48,389 bases of DNA, from contig JAYMSP010000528.1 of assembly GCA_036897095.1 (NCBI GenBank), forward strand, positions 1 through 48,389. The letters run 5' to 3'. Numbering within the stretch: the first letter of the stretch is position 1; each line of letters opens with the position of its first letter. Made by a program: the position numbers and the translations under genes. The notes beneath the pieces were generated by a model that ran no database searches, was not told where the DNA came from, and worked only from the letters and a program-made list of their open reading frames with translations. Source of the stretch: Plantago elongata. Lineage: Eukaryota > Streptophyta > Magnoliopsida > Lamiales > Plantaginaceae. This document shows, one piece after another, positions 26,862 to 37,321 of this stretch.

Positions 26862-29800
26862 CTACAACAGGAGTGGTTGTGCACTTGGAACAAGATCAAA
26901 CCTTGAGCTGGGAGGATGAGTCCTTTCATCGTGAAGAACGAGCACCTTCAGTGTGCCTGACTCCTTCATCCAAGCAGCGACACCAGCTCCTGTTGATATA
27001 AACCTTCCAATATTGCAGTTGGCAACCCGAAATGGGGCACCGATGTTGATGAGAAGAGCTTCAACAGTGCGCTTTAGTGCACCATCACCTACTACTTTGC
27101 TGTGCTTGCCCCACCCAGTTAAAATGCTACAGGTTTGACAAAGTCACAGGCTTGCTCAGTAATGAATTCTATTGGAAATAAATAAAAATAAATTAATAAT
27201 AGTGATAATTTCAAAGAGAAGACAAGTACCTTAGCAGCTTTGGTAACTCATGGCCTTCATAAAGAATAGACCTTATGTTGAGCAGCCACGCATGAACCAT
27301 GGCCTGTGCAGCACCCGAAGACATGAGATGCAAATCTAGGCAAGATGATGACCATGTGTTTTCCCATACTTCACGGCGTTTCCCTTCAAGTACAACAAGT
27401 TGTGCACCTCGCTTCTGCAAAATGCACAAATAGAGAATTTCAAAACATCTCTAGATTATTATACATAACTCTTTTAATTCCAGCTCATAGGATGAGGGAA
27501 CTAAGGCACCTTAGGTCACAAAGTTTGACCTTTAAGGGCTTTATGCATACAAAATAAAATGAAAATATAGAAAGGTGGTAGATTTAAATTAAAAAATACA
27601 ATAATTAAGATATAAAACTCAGTTACTCCTTTTAACAAAAACTAAGTCCAGGAAAAACCTGTTTGTTTTCTTCTGAAAATCTGGAAAACCACTTCAATAG
27701 TGTAAACTGGGGTAATGTTGGCCAGTGAGGGTGGGCTTATAGGTAAAAGGAGTATTTCCTCAGATTCACTTTAACAAATTCTTCAAGTTTAAGAGAGAAA
27801 AATCAATTTTCATGTAAATAATTATTTATTTCAAGTTATGTTAATTGACATATTTTGTAAAATTGTTCTTCACTTTCAGAGAAGTGCAACTCAGTTGATA
27901 AGACGCTTCTCTTCAACCAATAGGTCGAGGGTTCGAGTCACATTTGACTTCACCAAATCCCCCTGATAAACAGGGGTCTACATTTTGGTCTATGACATTT
28001 TAACAATAACATAATGTACCAAACGCTTACAGATTGATCCAAAAAACAAAACTTTATTAGGAGGGGACCTAATGTTTTTATCCAAGTAAATATATTACTA
28101 GCATCAGTACTTGTTGTGGACCTCATATTGCTCCCCACAAGCCTAAGAGTTTATGTCATGACATAGCCCTGGGCATGTAAATAGTGTGTTTAGCACAAAT
28201 AAGTTATTTATTCTGCTGAAGGGTAGTCAAATCCCTCTCTATCATGATTACTTGCAAAAGTTCATCAGCTCTCGAGTCCTACTACCTCGTATTCTAGCAC
28301 TTTGACTAGAAGACAATATAACATGATCAATAATTACCTGGCCGAGGTACCACAGCATGTCTGTCAGAGCATTGTAGAATGCAGATGCAGTCGAAGAGTC
28401 CATCCGCTTCACCTCATCAAAGAGCTGCAATGCTTGTGACCAAGTATTCTCATTATGGGCCATCAGGAGCCCATGAGCCACTCCATAAATTTTATTATCA
28501 AAAAGACGAAGCTCCTCTAACAGCAGAGAAACTTCTTGAAAGGAATTGCAGCGGCTGCAACACAGAGAAATATGCAGCCAACATTACTATTAACTGACAA
28601 CCAATGTGCTTCTATAATCTAAAAACTTCGTTGGTACACATAAAGACAGAATGTAGGCACATGGTATGAAAAAATTGTTGAACAAACATACCTGCAAGCA
28701 TTCAGAATTGCTGAAAAGGTTACAACATTAGGTTTGATTTTCATTTCATGCATCTTCCGGAAGACACCCAGAATACATCCGAAGTCATTTGTACCCACCA
28801 GACCATGCTTTTCTTTTGATCTCCCAAAAACCAGCTGCCTAAAAATCCCTATGACTCTGTCATCTGCTTTGCTGTGAACCTTGCTCTCCGGAACATGCTG
28901 CATAACAATTTGTTTTTCGGAGCCACTCCGAGAATCCAAGTGCTCACTTGCTGATTGACCAAAGGCATTAATTATGGAGTTATATGTGACAACATTAGGT
29001 TGGATCCCCTCCCTCATCATCTCATCAAGTAGCAATGCAGACAATTCAACCAGCCCCTTCTTACACAAGGCATCAATTAATTTACTATAGAAAACAACGT
29101 CTGCCTTCAAGCCTTGACGTTTGAATTCTACGTACACCTCCATTGCTTCTTGATACAAATCTCCTTTACAATAAACACTAATCAGTGTAGAGTATGTCAA
29201 TAAGTTGGGAGTGAGACGTTCTCTTTTCATCTCTGAAAACAGTTCCTTAACCTTATTGTACATCCCCTGTTTACCAAATCCATCCAACAGGGCGTTGTAT
29301 GTTACAACATCTTTTTTAATCCCAATGCTCTCCATCTCCTTACCAACATGGAAAGCCTCCTCAAACCTCCCAAGACTAGCATAAATTGCAAGCAAAGTAT
29401 TATAAGCGACTCTATCCAATTTGATACCTGCAAGCTTCATCTCATTAAACAGACTCAATGCCCTGTCCAATTTCCCAGACTTGGCGCACCCACGTATCAT
29501 AGTGCTATACGTAACCTGATTAGGGAGGATATTCTTTGCAGGCATCTCAGCCATTATCTCAAAAGCTACATCCATATGACCACCACCACAAGCAGCATCC
29601 AAAAGTGTATTATACGTATAAATATCCTGATCAATCCCTCGATAAACCATCTCATCAAACAGATGCCTCGCACTCTCCCACAACCCAGCACCACTACAAA
29701 CCGCAAGCAGCGAATTGTACGTAATCCTATCCGGCTGCACCCCATTCCTCGCCATCTCATCAAAAATATGCAACGCTCTTCTATAATCCGCACCTCCTTT

Positions 29801-30565
29801 CCCACAAGCATCAATCAACGCATTGTAGGTCACCAAATTTGGCCTCAACCCCGAGTCCTTCATGCTCTCAAACACCCTAATCGCCTCATCACAGTACCCA
29901 CTCTTCGCGTACGCACTAATCAACGCAGAATACGCATAAACCGTATTCCCATACCCCTCAGCAACAGCCTTATCAAACACATTCCTAGCTAAGTCAACCT
30001 TACCTAGCCTACCAAGAGTACTAATCATCGAGCTAGCCAATTTCCCCAACTCATTCCTTCTCCCCTCTCTCGTAATCGCAAACTCGAAACACTTCATAGC
30101 CTTAGACCACTCCCCTCTATTCCCCAGCTCCCTCAACAAAAACGTATAATCATCCGACGCAAAAAGCTTAGACTCAAAACGTAGCAAAATATCATCCATG
30201 AAATTGACCTCACCTCCACACGAAATCGCCTGGGCAAGAGCCTCCTCGGCAGCGGCAGAATGGCGGCCGGAGGCAGTAGACCTCGGGCGGCCGAAGTGCA
30301 TTTTGGAGACGAAACGCGTGGAGCGGCGGCCGGAGAAATCGGCAGCGGAGAGGCATGGGAAATTGGCGGCGGAAGGAGAGGCGGAAGGAGCAGAGGGAGG
30401 ACGAGGAGAGGTGTGGGTGTTGAGGGAGACTTTTTGGGGAGTCCAGTGGTGGGAGGTGGAGGAGTTGCGGTGGTGAGTCTGGTTAGGGTGGTGGAAAGGG
30501 TGGTTGTGGGTGGGTTTGGCGGAGGTGAGGGTACTCCAGTGTGGTGGCGTAGTAGAGGAAGCCAT
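26862..30565 (-). CDS. GUN1: GUN1: chloroplast PPR-SMR protein of plastid-to-nucleus signalling
   Basis: Four exons: 28692-30565, 28338-28554, 27230-27414, 26862-27126. All are GT-AG and in phase, 2541 nt, 846 residues; Arabidopsis GUN1 has 918, the difference probably lying in the variable N-terminus. Residues 1 to about 90 are rich in Ser, Thr, Pro and His with few acids, as in a chloroplast transit peptide. About residues 130-600 hold tandem P-class PPR motifs (repeating [39 protein letters not shown]). The C-terminus has an SMR domain with [11 protein letters not shown] (about 722) and TGWGKHS (about 763), the variant of the TGxG loop seen in GUN1. The stretch from RCNSF to the end matches Arabidopsis GUN1 almost residue for residue as I recall it. 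GUN1 integrates plastid stress signals, affects protein import and tetrapyrrole metabolism, and is quickly degraded in mature chloroplasts. Intron 2 (27415-28337) holds a SINE-like piece. Confidence 0.95.
27880..27960 (+). mobile_element. tRNA-derived SINE head in GUN1 intron 2
   Basis: CAACTCAGTTGATAAGACGC (27887-27906) resembles a tRNA D-arm/A box. GGTTCGAGTC (27930-27939) is a good B box, 31 bases further on. The strand is opposite to GUN1. Plant SINEs begin in this way; the 3' end could not be located and may lie up to some 200 bp downstream. No full tRNA fold is evident. Confidence 0.55.
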
Positions 30566-32525
30566 TGGAGAAGAAGGAGAAGAAGAAGAAGATAGAAGAA
30601 AGGTGAGGTTTTTTTTCTTTCTTTCTTTTGACTGAGGAGTGGTTAAATTAGCTAGGTAGCTGAAAGGAGAGTGGTAAAACTGTAAAAACTAAAACGACAG
30701 TGGTTAAAAGTCAAAAGGAGAGAAATAGTTGGCCATCAATTGGCGTTTGCATACCTGTTAGTTTTATTTGGGAGAAAGAGCAGAAAATAATTAGTTAAGT
30801 AGTTTTTATTTATTTATATAACAAATTAATTTGATTAAATTTTTAAATCAGTTAGATTTTACTTAGTTGTTTAAAAATCTATGCGTTCACATAACAAGCT
30901 GTTAACTTTTTAACTTGTTTGTTTAAAAAGTTACACATTTACGTAATAAATCTTTTATCATAAAAATGTGTCGAGCTGCAAATTTAACTGGATTGTTGGT
31001 AGTAAACAAATAATTAATCTAGTTAATAATTTAATTTAACTATGACATTGTAATCTCCACCTCGATATTGTTTTGACCAATGACCATGTCGGTTAATGGG
31101 GGATCGTAGTATGGGCTTCATGGCCCAAAGTAAATACCACTATTTATGCTCTTTCCTAGACAAATCAAGATTTTTCAGTTTATTTATGTACTTTGATCAG
31201 CTACACATTGAGGTAAACATTTTATACATTGTACTGTTACTACTATATTTGTTCCATTTATAATAACTTTTTAAATAGTTTATGTTGACGTGCCTGTATG
31301 TTTATGGTATTCTTGTATTCAATTGGCATGTTTATGAGTGATGGATTTGATGAATTTACTTGGTATGATGATTAGTCGAATTTCCCAATTTGACGTATTT
31401 TAGGGTTGTCCTGCCCAGTGGAAATTTACAATACCAATTGGGCAAGGTGAAAAGAATAGTATACCAGGTTAATGCCATATAAGGAGAGTGTGAAGAGGTT
31501 ACATGACATCTTACTAATATTTCATGATAAATGAGTATTATGATTTATGAGGGATCCATTACTTCCAGTATCTTTATCCTCATTTGCATGTTGTCCCATC
31601 CATTAATAGCAATCCAGCAATCCGGTATTTTTCACAATCGTCTATTGCTTAAATCGTGACTATTATCTAGTGTCTAATATGTAATGAACCGGTCGGATTG
31701 CATATGTCAATCGGTCAACGTGGTCAATTAAAAAATTTGAAGACTTTTTGAACCGATGGAGCAATTCTTTCATGAGCCTGGAAGTGATTCATGAGTATTA
31801 TGGAATATGAGAACATTGCTCTATATCGACCTCTCTGCTCTATAATTGGATTTTCTTAATGAGTTAACTTCCATATGAGATTAGGGAGCTACAGTCTAGA
31901 ATTACTGTAATGAAAATATATTCATGGAGGATGGTCACTATGCCTCCTGGCTCCGCCCGACACTCTTGCTCCGGCGAACTGAGCTGGTAGTGGTAGACTC
32001 GCATATGTAAGTAAACTGCTAATTATAGTTTCTACTCTAATGAAACCAAAACGATAAATAATTCAAGAGCAAAGCCTGCAATACATGTGAAACTCTTGCT
32101 AAAAGTAGTTCCTAATTCCATGGAAATCCAACCGTTACATGAACACAAGAAATCAGCCAACAAAAGCTGAGCTTTTCACTCACCACCATTCTTTTCTGAA
32201 AAAGTTTTCCCACCCCACAGATCAACGGAAGGAAACTAACACAAACACCAGAACAGAAAGAGAAAAAACGAGAAAAAAGAAAAGAAAAACAAAAAATTAC
32301 CCTTTTCTTTTTTTTTTTCTTTTTTTTCCCATTAAGGATCTTTCTCATCAGATCCTTGGATTTTCCTCCATGGAAACCAAGAAATAACAATCTGTTCAAA
32401 TCCATCCAACAAAGAGAAAATAAAAGAACAGAAACAGAGAGAAGCGTTCTACAAGAGAGAGTTGCCTAGGCGTGCAGGAAAACTCCCCTCCTGCCAACAT
32501 TTCTCTTCAAAGCCCGATTTCCTGT
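30566..32525. other. Divergent promoter region between GUN1 and the receptor kinase
   Basis: About 2 kb separating two genes that point away from each other; it must hold both promoters. Near 30600 a GA/CT-rich leader precedes GUN1. At about 32290-32330 a long pyrimidine tract precedes the kinase gene and lies in its likely 5' UTR. Minus and plus frames at 32112-32405 are low-complexity translations of that tract. No gene seen. Confidence 0.5.
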
Positions 32526-32687
32526 ATGCCTTTCGCCTCCAAATGCAACAGCAATGAAAATAAACAAACAAACTTTCCTATATCTGTTCTCTCTTTTTCT
32601 CACCTCAGCTTCCATCCGTGTCACGAGCCAAGTCGCCAGAACCAACCCTGCCCCGGCCGCATTGGTCTTAGGTTGCGGTTCGGCTGA
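32526..32687 (+). other. uORF overlapping the receptor kinase start (53 codons)
   Basis: An ATG at 32526 opens a frame different from the kinase frame and ends at 32687, 134 nt beyond the kinase ATG. A scanning ribosome that used it would bypass the main start. It depends on the transcript beginning upstream of 32526, which I cannot verify. Confidence 0.4.
32543..32557 (+). other. Four-codon uORF (MQQQ) with ATGA overlap to the main start
   Basis: ATG at 32543, then three Gln codons, then TGA at 32555-32557. The stop shares bases with the kinase ATG (32554-32556), forming ATGA. This layout is known to allow termination-reinitiation in some mRNAs; here it is only an observation. Confidence 0.5.
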
Positions 32688-35220
32688 ATCAGGGAAAGAT
32701 GCCGATGGCCGATCCTGGGAGCCTGATGGAAAGTTCTTGCAACCTGGTGACAGATCCATCATGACGAAAGCGGATACACAAGACCCTGCATTATCTTCGG
32801 CCATTCCATACATGACAGCCAGAATTTTCCCATCAGAATCCACATACCTGTTCCCTCTCCAGAATTCATCCTCACGGACGCTCCTCCGTCTCCATTTCTA
32901 TCCCTCCTCTTATCCAAACCACAATATTACGAACTCGTATTTCTCAGTTGTCGCGGGAGGTGTCACACTGTTGAGCAACTTCAGCGCGTCGTTGGCAGCC
33001 GAAGCACTTTCACAAGCCTATTTCATCAAGGAGTACTATCTTGCTCCTTCACGGACTCCGAATCTGAATATCACATTTAGGCCGTCTGACCAGCAGAACC
33101 AATCGTTTGCGTTTGTGAATGGCATTGAGTTGATTTCGGCTCCAAACGTGTTTGATGAGGATCCGGTCCTGGTCGGCTTTGTGCAATCAAACAGTGATGT
33201 GGAATCTGTGACGACAGTTCCAATTGATACTAATAGCATGGAGACAATGTATAGATTGAATGTTGGAGGGCAGTACATTGCTCCTTCGAACGATTCAGCT
33301 GGCCTAATGAGAAGCTGGTATGACGACAGTTTGTACATTTTTGGAGCTGGAGATGGAGTTGCGATGGAAGCAGAGAAGCCGGTCACTTACAACGGCTTGC
33401 CACCTTATATGGCACCACTGAGTGTGTACGGAAGCTACAGGGCGATGGCTGGTTCGACTGGTGAAGTTAACGTGAACTTCAACCTGACTTGGATTTTCGA
33501 GGTGGATCCAAATTTCATGTATCTGTTGAGATTCCATTGGTGTGATACGGTAGTGACGATGCCAAATCAGAGAGTTTTCGACGTGTTTATTAACAACAGG
33601 ACCGCTTCAACTGAAGTGGACATTTATACTATGACTCAATCATTTGCTACTCCTACTAAGAGAGATTATGCGATTCGTGTTAACAACAGGACCGGTGACA
33701 GCCAGATATGGGTGTCACTAACACCTGATATGAAGACGAAAGCTGAATTTGCGAACGTCCTCTTGAATGGGCTGGAAATATTCAAAATCAGTGATCACGC
33801 CAAGGCAAACCTGGCAGGACCAAATCCAACGATATCAGACATGATGAAGAGATACAAGGAAGCTCAGATGGAGGAGAGGGAGTTTGAGCAACCGAAGAGA
33901 ACTAGTAGTAAGACTATACTCATTACTGGAGCTGCAGGTGGAGCTGCTGCATTTGGCATAGCTGCAGCCATATTTTTGGCCACTCACAGAAGAAAGAAGA
34001 GAGTTGGCGGAGGGGATAATGGAACTAGCTGGCTTCCGATTTCTTGGAACAATAGTTCTACGGTGAACAAGTCCGGATCTGGCAGGAGCCAGGGTGCGAC
34101 AGCAATTTCAGCAGATGCAGCTTGCAACTGTCGCTACTTCAATCTCTCGGAGATTAAGACTGCGACAAAGAATTTCGATGAGTCCAATGTCATTGGTGTT
34201 GGTGGTTTTGGAAAGGTGTACAAAGGTGTTATTGATGGTGATACTCAAGTGGCTATCAAGAGATCGAATCCATCATCTGAGCAAGGAGTTAATGAGTTCC
34301 AGACAGAAATTGAGATGCTTTCGCGATTGAGGCATAGGCATCTGGTGTCATTGATCGGTTTTTGCGAAGACAACGGTGAAATGATCTTAGTTTATGATTA
34401 CATGGGACAAGGTACAATGAGAGAGCATCTTTACAAGGGGAACAAGTTCATTTTAACATGGAAACAAAGGCTGGATATTTGTATCGGTGCAGCTCGTGGT
34501 CTACATTATCTCCACACGGGAGCTAAGTACACCATCATTCATCGTGATGTCAAGACTACAAACATCCTCCTTGACGACAAATGGGTTGCCAAGGTTTCAG
34601 ATTTCGGTCTGTCCAAAACAGGTCCAAACATGAACAACGGCAATGGCCACGTAAGCACTGTCGTGAAAGGCAGCTTTGGGTATCTAGATCCCGAATACTT
34701 CAGAAGGCAACAACTGACAGAAAAATCTGATGTGTACTCATTTGGGGTTGTACTTTTTGAGGTATTATGCGCCAGGCCCGCCCTAAACCCAAGCCTGCCG
34801 AAAGAACAAGTGAGCTTGGCAGATTGGGCCATGAGATGTGCAAGAAACAACACTTTAGATGACATTATTGATCCACAATTGAAAGGAAACATTTCCCCAG
34901 AATGCTTGCACAAGTTCACTGATACAGCTACCAAATGCTTGGCAGATCACGGGATAGACCGACCTTCCATGGGCGACGTGCTGTGGAACTTGGAATCATG
35001 CCTTCAGCTCCAGGATAGCAACAATGTCGGAGGAGACAGTGTGAAAAAGACAGGCAGTGTGGATCTCGACTGCATTCAAGAAGTTGTCGACCACAACAGT
35101 CTTATCGCAATGCACCGCAGTACCTTAAGCCTCGGAGACGACGACGAGGTAAATGGGGATAAAAACAATGACAATGCAGATGACATTTTCTCACAGATTG
35201 TCAATCCAAAAGGGCGGTGA
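32554..35220 (+). CDS. ANX1: CrRLK1L receptor kinase, ANXUR/FERONIA group
   Basis: Intronless frame of 888 residues, usual for the family (850-895). Order: signal peptide (about 1-25), malectin-like ectodomain (about 38-410) with WEPDGKFL, PYMTARIF, FYPSSYPNHNITNSYFSV and NLTWIFEVDPNFMYLLRFHWC, juxtamembrane NLAGPNP, one membrane span (about 453-475, then RRKKR), and a Ser/Thr kinase. The kinase has GVGGFGKVYKG (about 548), VAIK, HRDVKTTN (about 663) and DFG (683), so it is catalytically complete. The tail IFSQIVNPKGR is the FER/ANX signature. VIGVGGFGKVYKGVIDG, SKTGPNM and the ectodomain opening read closer to ANXUR1/2 than to FERONIA from memory; ANX1 and ANX2 are not distinguished. ANXURs bind RALF peptides and guard pollen-tube wall integrity; FERONIA acts in female and vegetative tissue. 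The ATG has G at -3. Two upstream ATG frames overlap or abut the start. Confidence 0.9.
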   Translation: MKINKQTFLYLFSLFLTSASIRVTSQVARTNPAPAALVLGCGSAESGKDADGRSWEPDGKFLQPGDRSIMTKADTQDPALSSAIPYMTARIFPSESTYLFPLQNSSSRTLLRLHFYPSSYPNHNITNSYFSVVAGGVTLLSNFSASLAAEALSQAYFIKEYYLAPSRTPNLNITFRPSDQQNQSFAFVNGIELISAPNVFDEDPVLVGFVQSNSDVESVTTVPIDTNSMETMYRLNVGGQYIAPSNDSAGLMRSWYDDSLYIFGAGDGVAMEAEKPVTYNGLPPYMAPLSVYGSYRAMAGSTGEVNVNFNLTWIFEVDPNFMYLLRFHWCDTVVTMPNQRVFDVFINNRTASTEVDIYTMTQSFATPTKRDYAIRVNNRTGDSQIWVSLTPDMKTKAEFANVLLNGLEIFKISDHAKANLAGPNPTISDMMKRYKEAQMEEREFEQPKRTSSKTILITGAAGGAAAFGIAAAIFLATHRRKKRVGGGDNGTSWLPISWNNSSTVNKSGSGRSQGATAISADAACNCRYFNLSEIKTATKNFDESNVIGVGGFGKVYKGVIDGDTQVAIKRSNPSSEQGVNEFQTEIEMLSRLRHRHLVSLIGFCEDNGEMILVYDYMGQGTMREHLYKGNKFILTWKQRLDICIGAARGLHYLHTGAKYTIIHRDVKTTNILLDDKWVAKVSDFGLSKTGPNMNNGNGHVSTVVKGSFGYLDPEYFRRQQLTEKSDVYSFGVVLFEVLCARPALNPSLPKEQVSLADWAMRCARNNTLDDIIDPQLKGNISPECLHKFTDTATKCLADHGIDRPSMGDVLWNLESCLQLQDSNNVGGDSVKKTGSVDLDCIQEVVDHNSLIAMHRSTLSLGDDDEVNGDKNNDNADDIFSQIVNPKGR

Positions 35221-37007
35221 AAAGCCACCAAATGAGCATTATGCATATTTGAATATCAGATGTTCAGATTGGACAGTGTCTGTTTCAACTACAGAGTATA
35301 TATAACTCATTTGAGAGCCTCTTGTCTGGTGTATTTAAAGATTTCATACATATTTCTACTTAATACTTCTTTTTATATATTTTCTTAGCTCATGCTTTTC
35401 CATTTTAGCAATTTTTCTGGAAAACAATTGGCGATGATTGTACTATACATTGATTACTAACAGGCTGTTTAGTTGGTAATATGAGTTTCATTTTCAATAG
35501 GACTTGTTTTCTTGGTATCATTATTCATTCCAGTCTTTATTTGATCTAGTATGATTGATCATTAATCTAATGGTTTTGTTGAATGCTTGGTTTCTAAGTT
35601 TCGGTATGCAAAATAATATCTTCTATCGGTGATAACTAATTGAGTTGAATTGGAATGCAGCTACCCATAAATTTGTTATCATGTCGTGATCATCATCATC
35701 AACCTGACCATAAACATCACAAATTCACAATATTGTATTCCGTAATCCCAAACCGTATTTGAGCAAGTCTCATGAGAAACGGTCTCTATGTAAAGACGAA
35801 TTATGTTACTAATAAAATTATTATTAATCAGAACACCCATTTCATCGACATTAGAATTTTTTCGCATTACAACAAGAATTATTTCAACATGATGTTTTGC
35901 TTAATAACATGAATATTTTATTGGTAATATTGTCCGTCTCTATATAGAGATCATATTTTATGAAATTTTGTGAAGTATATTAAATTTACTGAAATGAGAA
36001 ATTACTCTTAATACCATGTTCTTAAACATTTCTAAACCAAATGAGCCTACAAATCTAGTTATAAATATAAGGGCTTATTCTAGTGATAAAGGACTCTACT
36101 GAGAAGGGAAGGCGTCTTTCTATACTAGCATGTTAATAGTATACTTTACATTATTATAGCTATATATGCAGACCACCTTTAATAATTAAATTACTAAAAA
36201 AAACGAACGTTTGAAATACTCTACTTATATTGGTACATTTAATTGAAAAAATTGACAGTATACATGTATTGTAAGCATTCAGACCCTTAATTTTTATTTG
36301 CTAGGGTATATTTTATTCTGAACAAATTTCTTCTTAATATCCTTTAATCATATAAATCCATTTATCAAGCTCATATGATTGAATAATTCACTTGACTCTT
36401 AAATCGAATTATATGCATCTCCTAATTTTAATTCCAGGAGCAATATGCATATGGACAACTATAGCTAGCTTTTAACATTACACCATGTGATTGCCAACTC
36501 TACTGAGCTGCATTTTCTGCCCTATGTAAACTAGTTTAGCATTAATTAACAAATTTATCCAATTTTCACAACATAAATTTTTATGAGATACGGTTTATAT
36601 CTACAGATAAATCATATTACGAATAAAATAATTCATATTATAAATTAAAACGGTTATGTTATTGTTAATGAAATAAGTCTTATAATATTAAAAGAAATCT
36701 AACGATATGAATTGTTTGATTAATAGTATTGGTGATTTTCTAAGAATATAATTCCGTATCTACATAAATTATTAAGATACAGTCTTTTACTGGTAAAAAA
36801 GAGGAAAAAAACGGTGCAGGAACCCAGGAACTACGTCGTTTTGTCAAGTGTGTAAATTAGTCGTCGTCATAAAATATCACACGCTTAAAATCCGAGAATT
36901 CGAATTTGTATTGTTTTCTAGACTTTCTCCGAATCGAAGAAACCAGCAGAATTTTACAGCAAAAGGTACCGAACAAGGAGCTCTTCTCTGCCCTAGATCA
37001 GGATCAG
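35221..37007. other. Intergenic DNA, no gene seen
   Basis: AT-rich, 1.8 kb between two plus-strand genes. The first few hundred bases are probably kinase 3' UTR, the last 100-200 the cyclophilin promoter and leader. Around 35757-35830 and again at 36580-36640 are related segments (a 'atgaga.acggt' phrase followed by an 'aataaaat' phrase), which look like copies of a dispersed repeat. Confidence 0.45.
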
Positions 37008-37292
37008 GTACTCTACATCTCTCTTAACTTTTTCCGATTGATTCATTATCTTCTGTTAATCAACTCTACTCGTAGCATTTAGTACACTTTGGATTTCATT
37101 TGTTGTTGAATTGTTGATCGTTGATACAGCTCGTTGTTATGATTTTGTTGAAATTGATTCGAAATTATGGTTTTACGATGTTTACTATGTCAAGTCTCGT
37201 ATAGTTAAGTTGAATCTAGAGTTGAAGGATTGTGCACTGAGTGTCCTGTTGCTTAGGATTGAGGTTAATCGTTAACACTTACGTTTTCGTAG
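37008..37292 (+). other. Probable 5' UTR intron of the cyclophilin gene
   Basis: A donor (GATCAG|GTACTC) at 37008 and a T-rich acceptor ending at 37292 (TTTTCGTAG) bracket a T-rich stretch just before the first ATG. Leader introns are common in plant housekeeping genes. Transcript evidence would decide it. Confidence 0.45.
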
Positions 37293-37321
37293 ATTAAGAT
37301 TTGAAGCTTGTCGTTAAATAC

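Noticed and set aside
29348-29992. Plus-strand 214-codon frame inside GUN1 exon 1
   Set aside because: Antisense shadow of the PPR repeats; no domain, and composition set by the other strand.
32112-32405. Coding frames in the leader of the receptor kinase
   Set aside because: Driven by a pyrimidine/purine tract (poly-Lys or poly-Phe translations); more likely 5' UTR.
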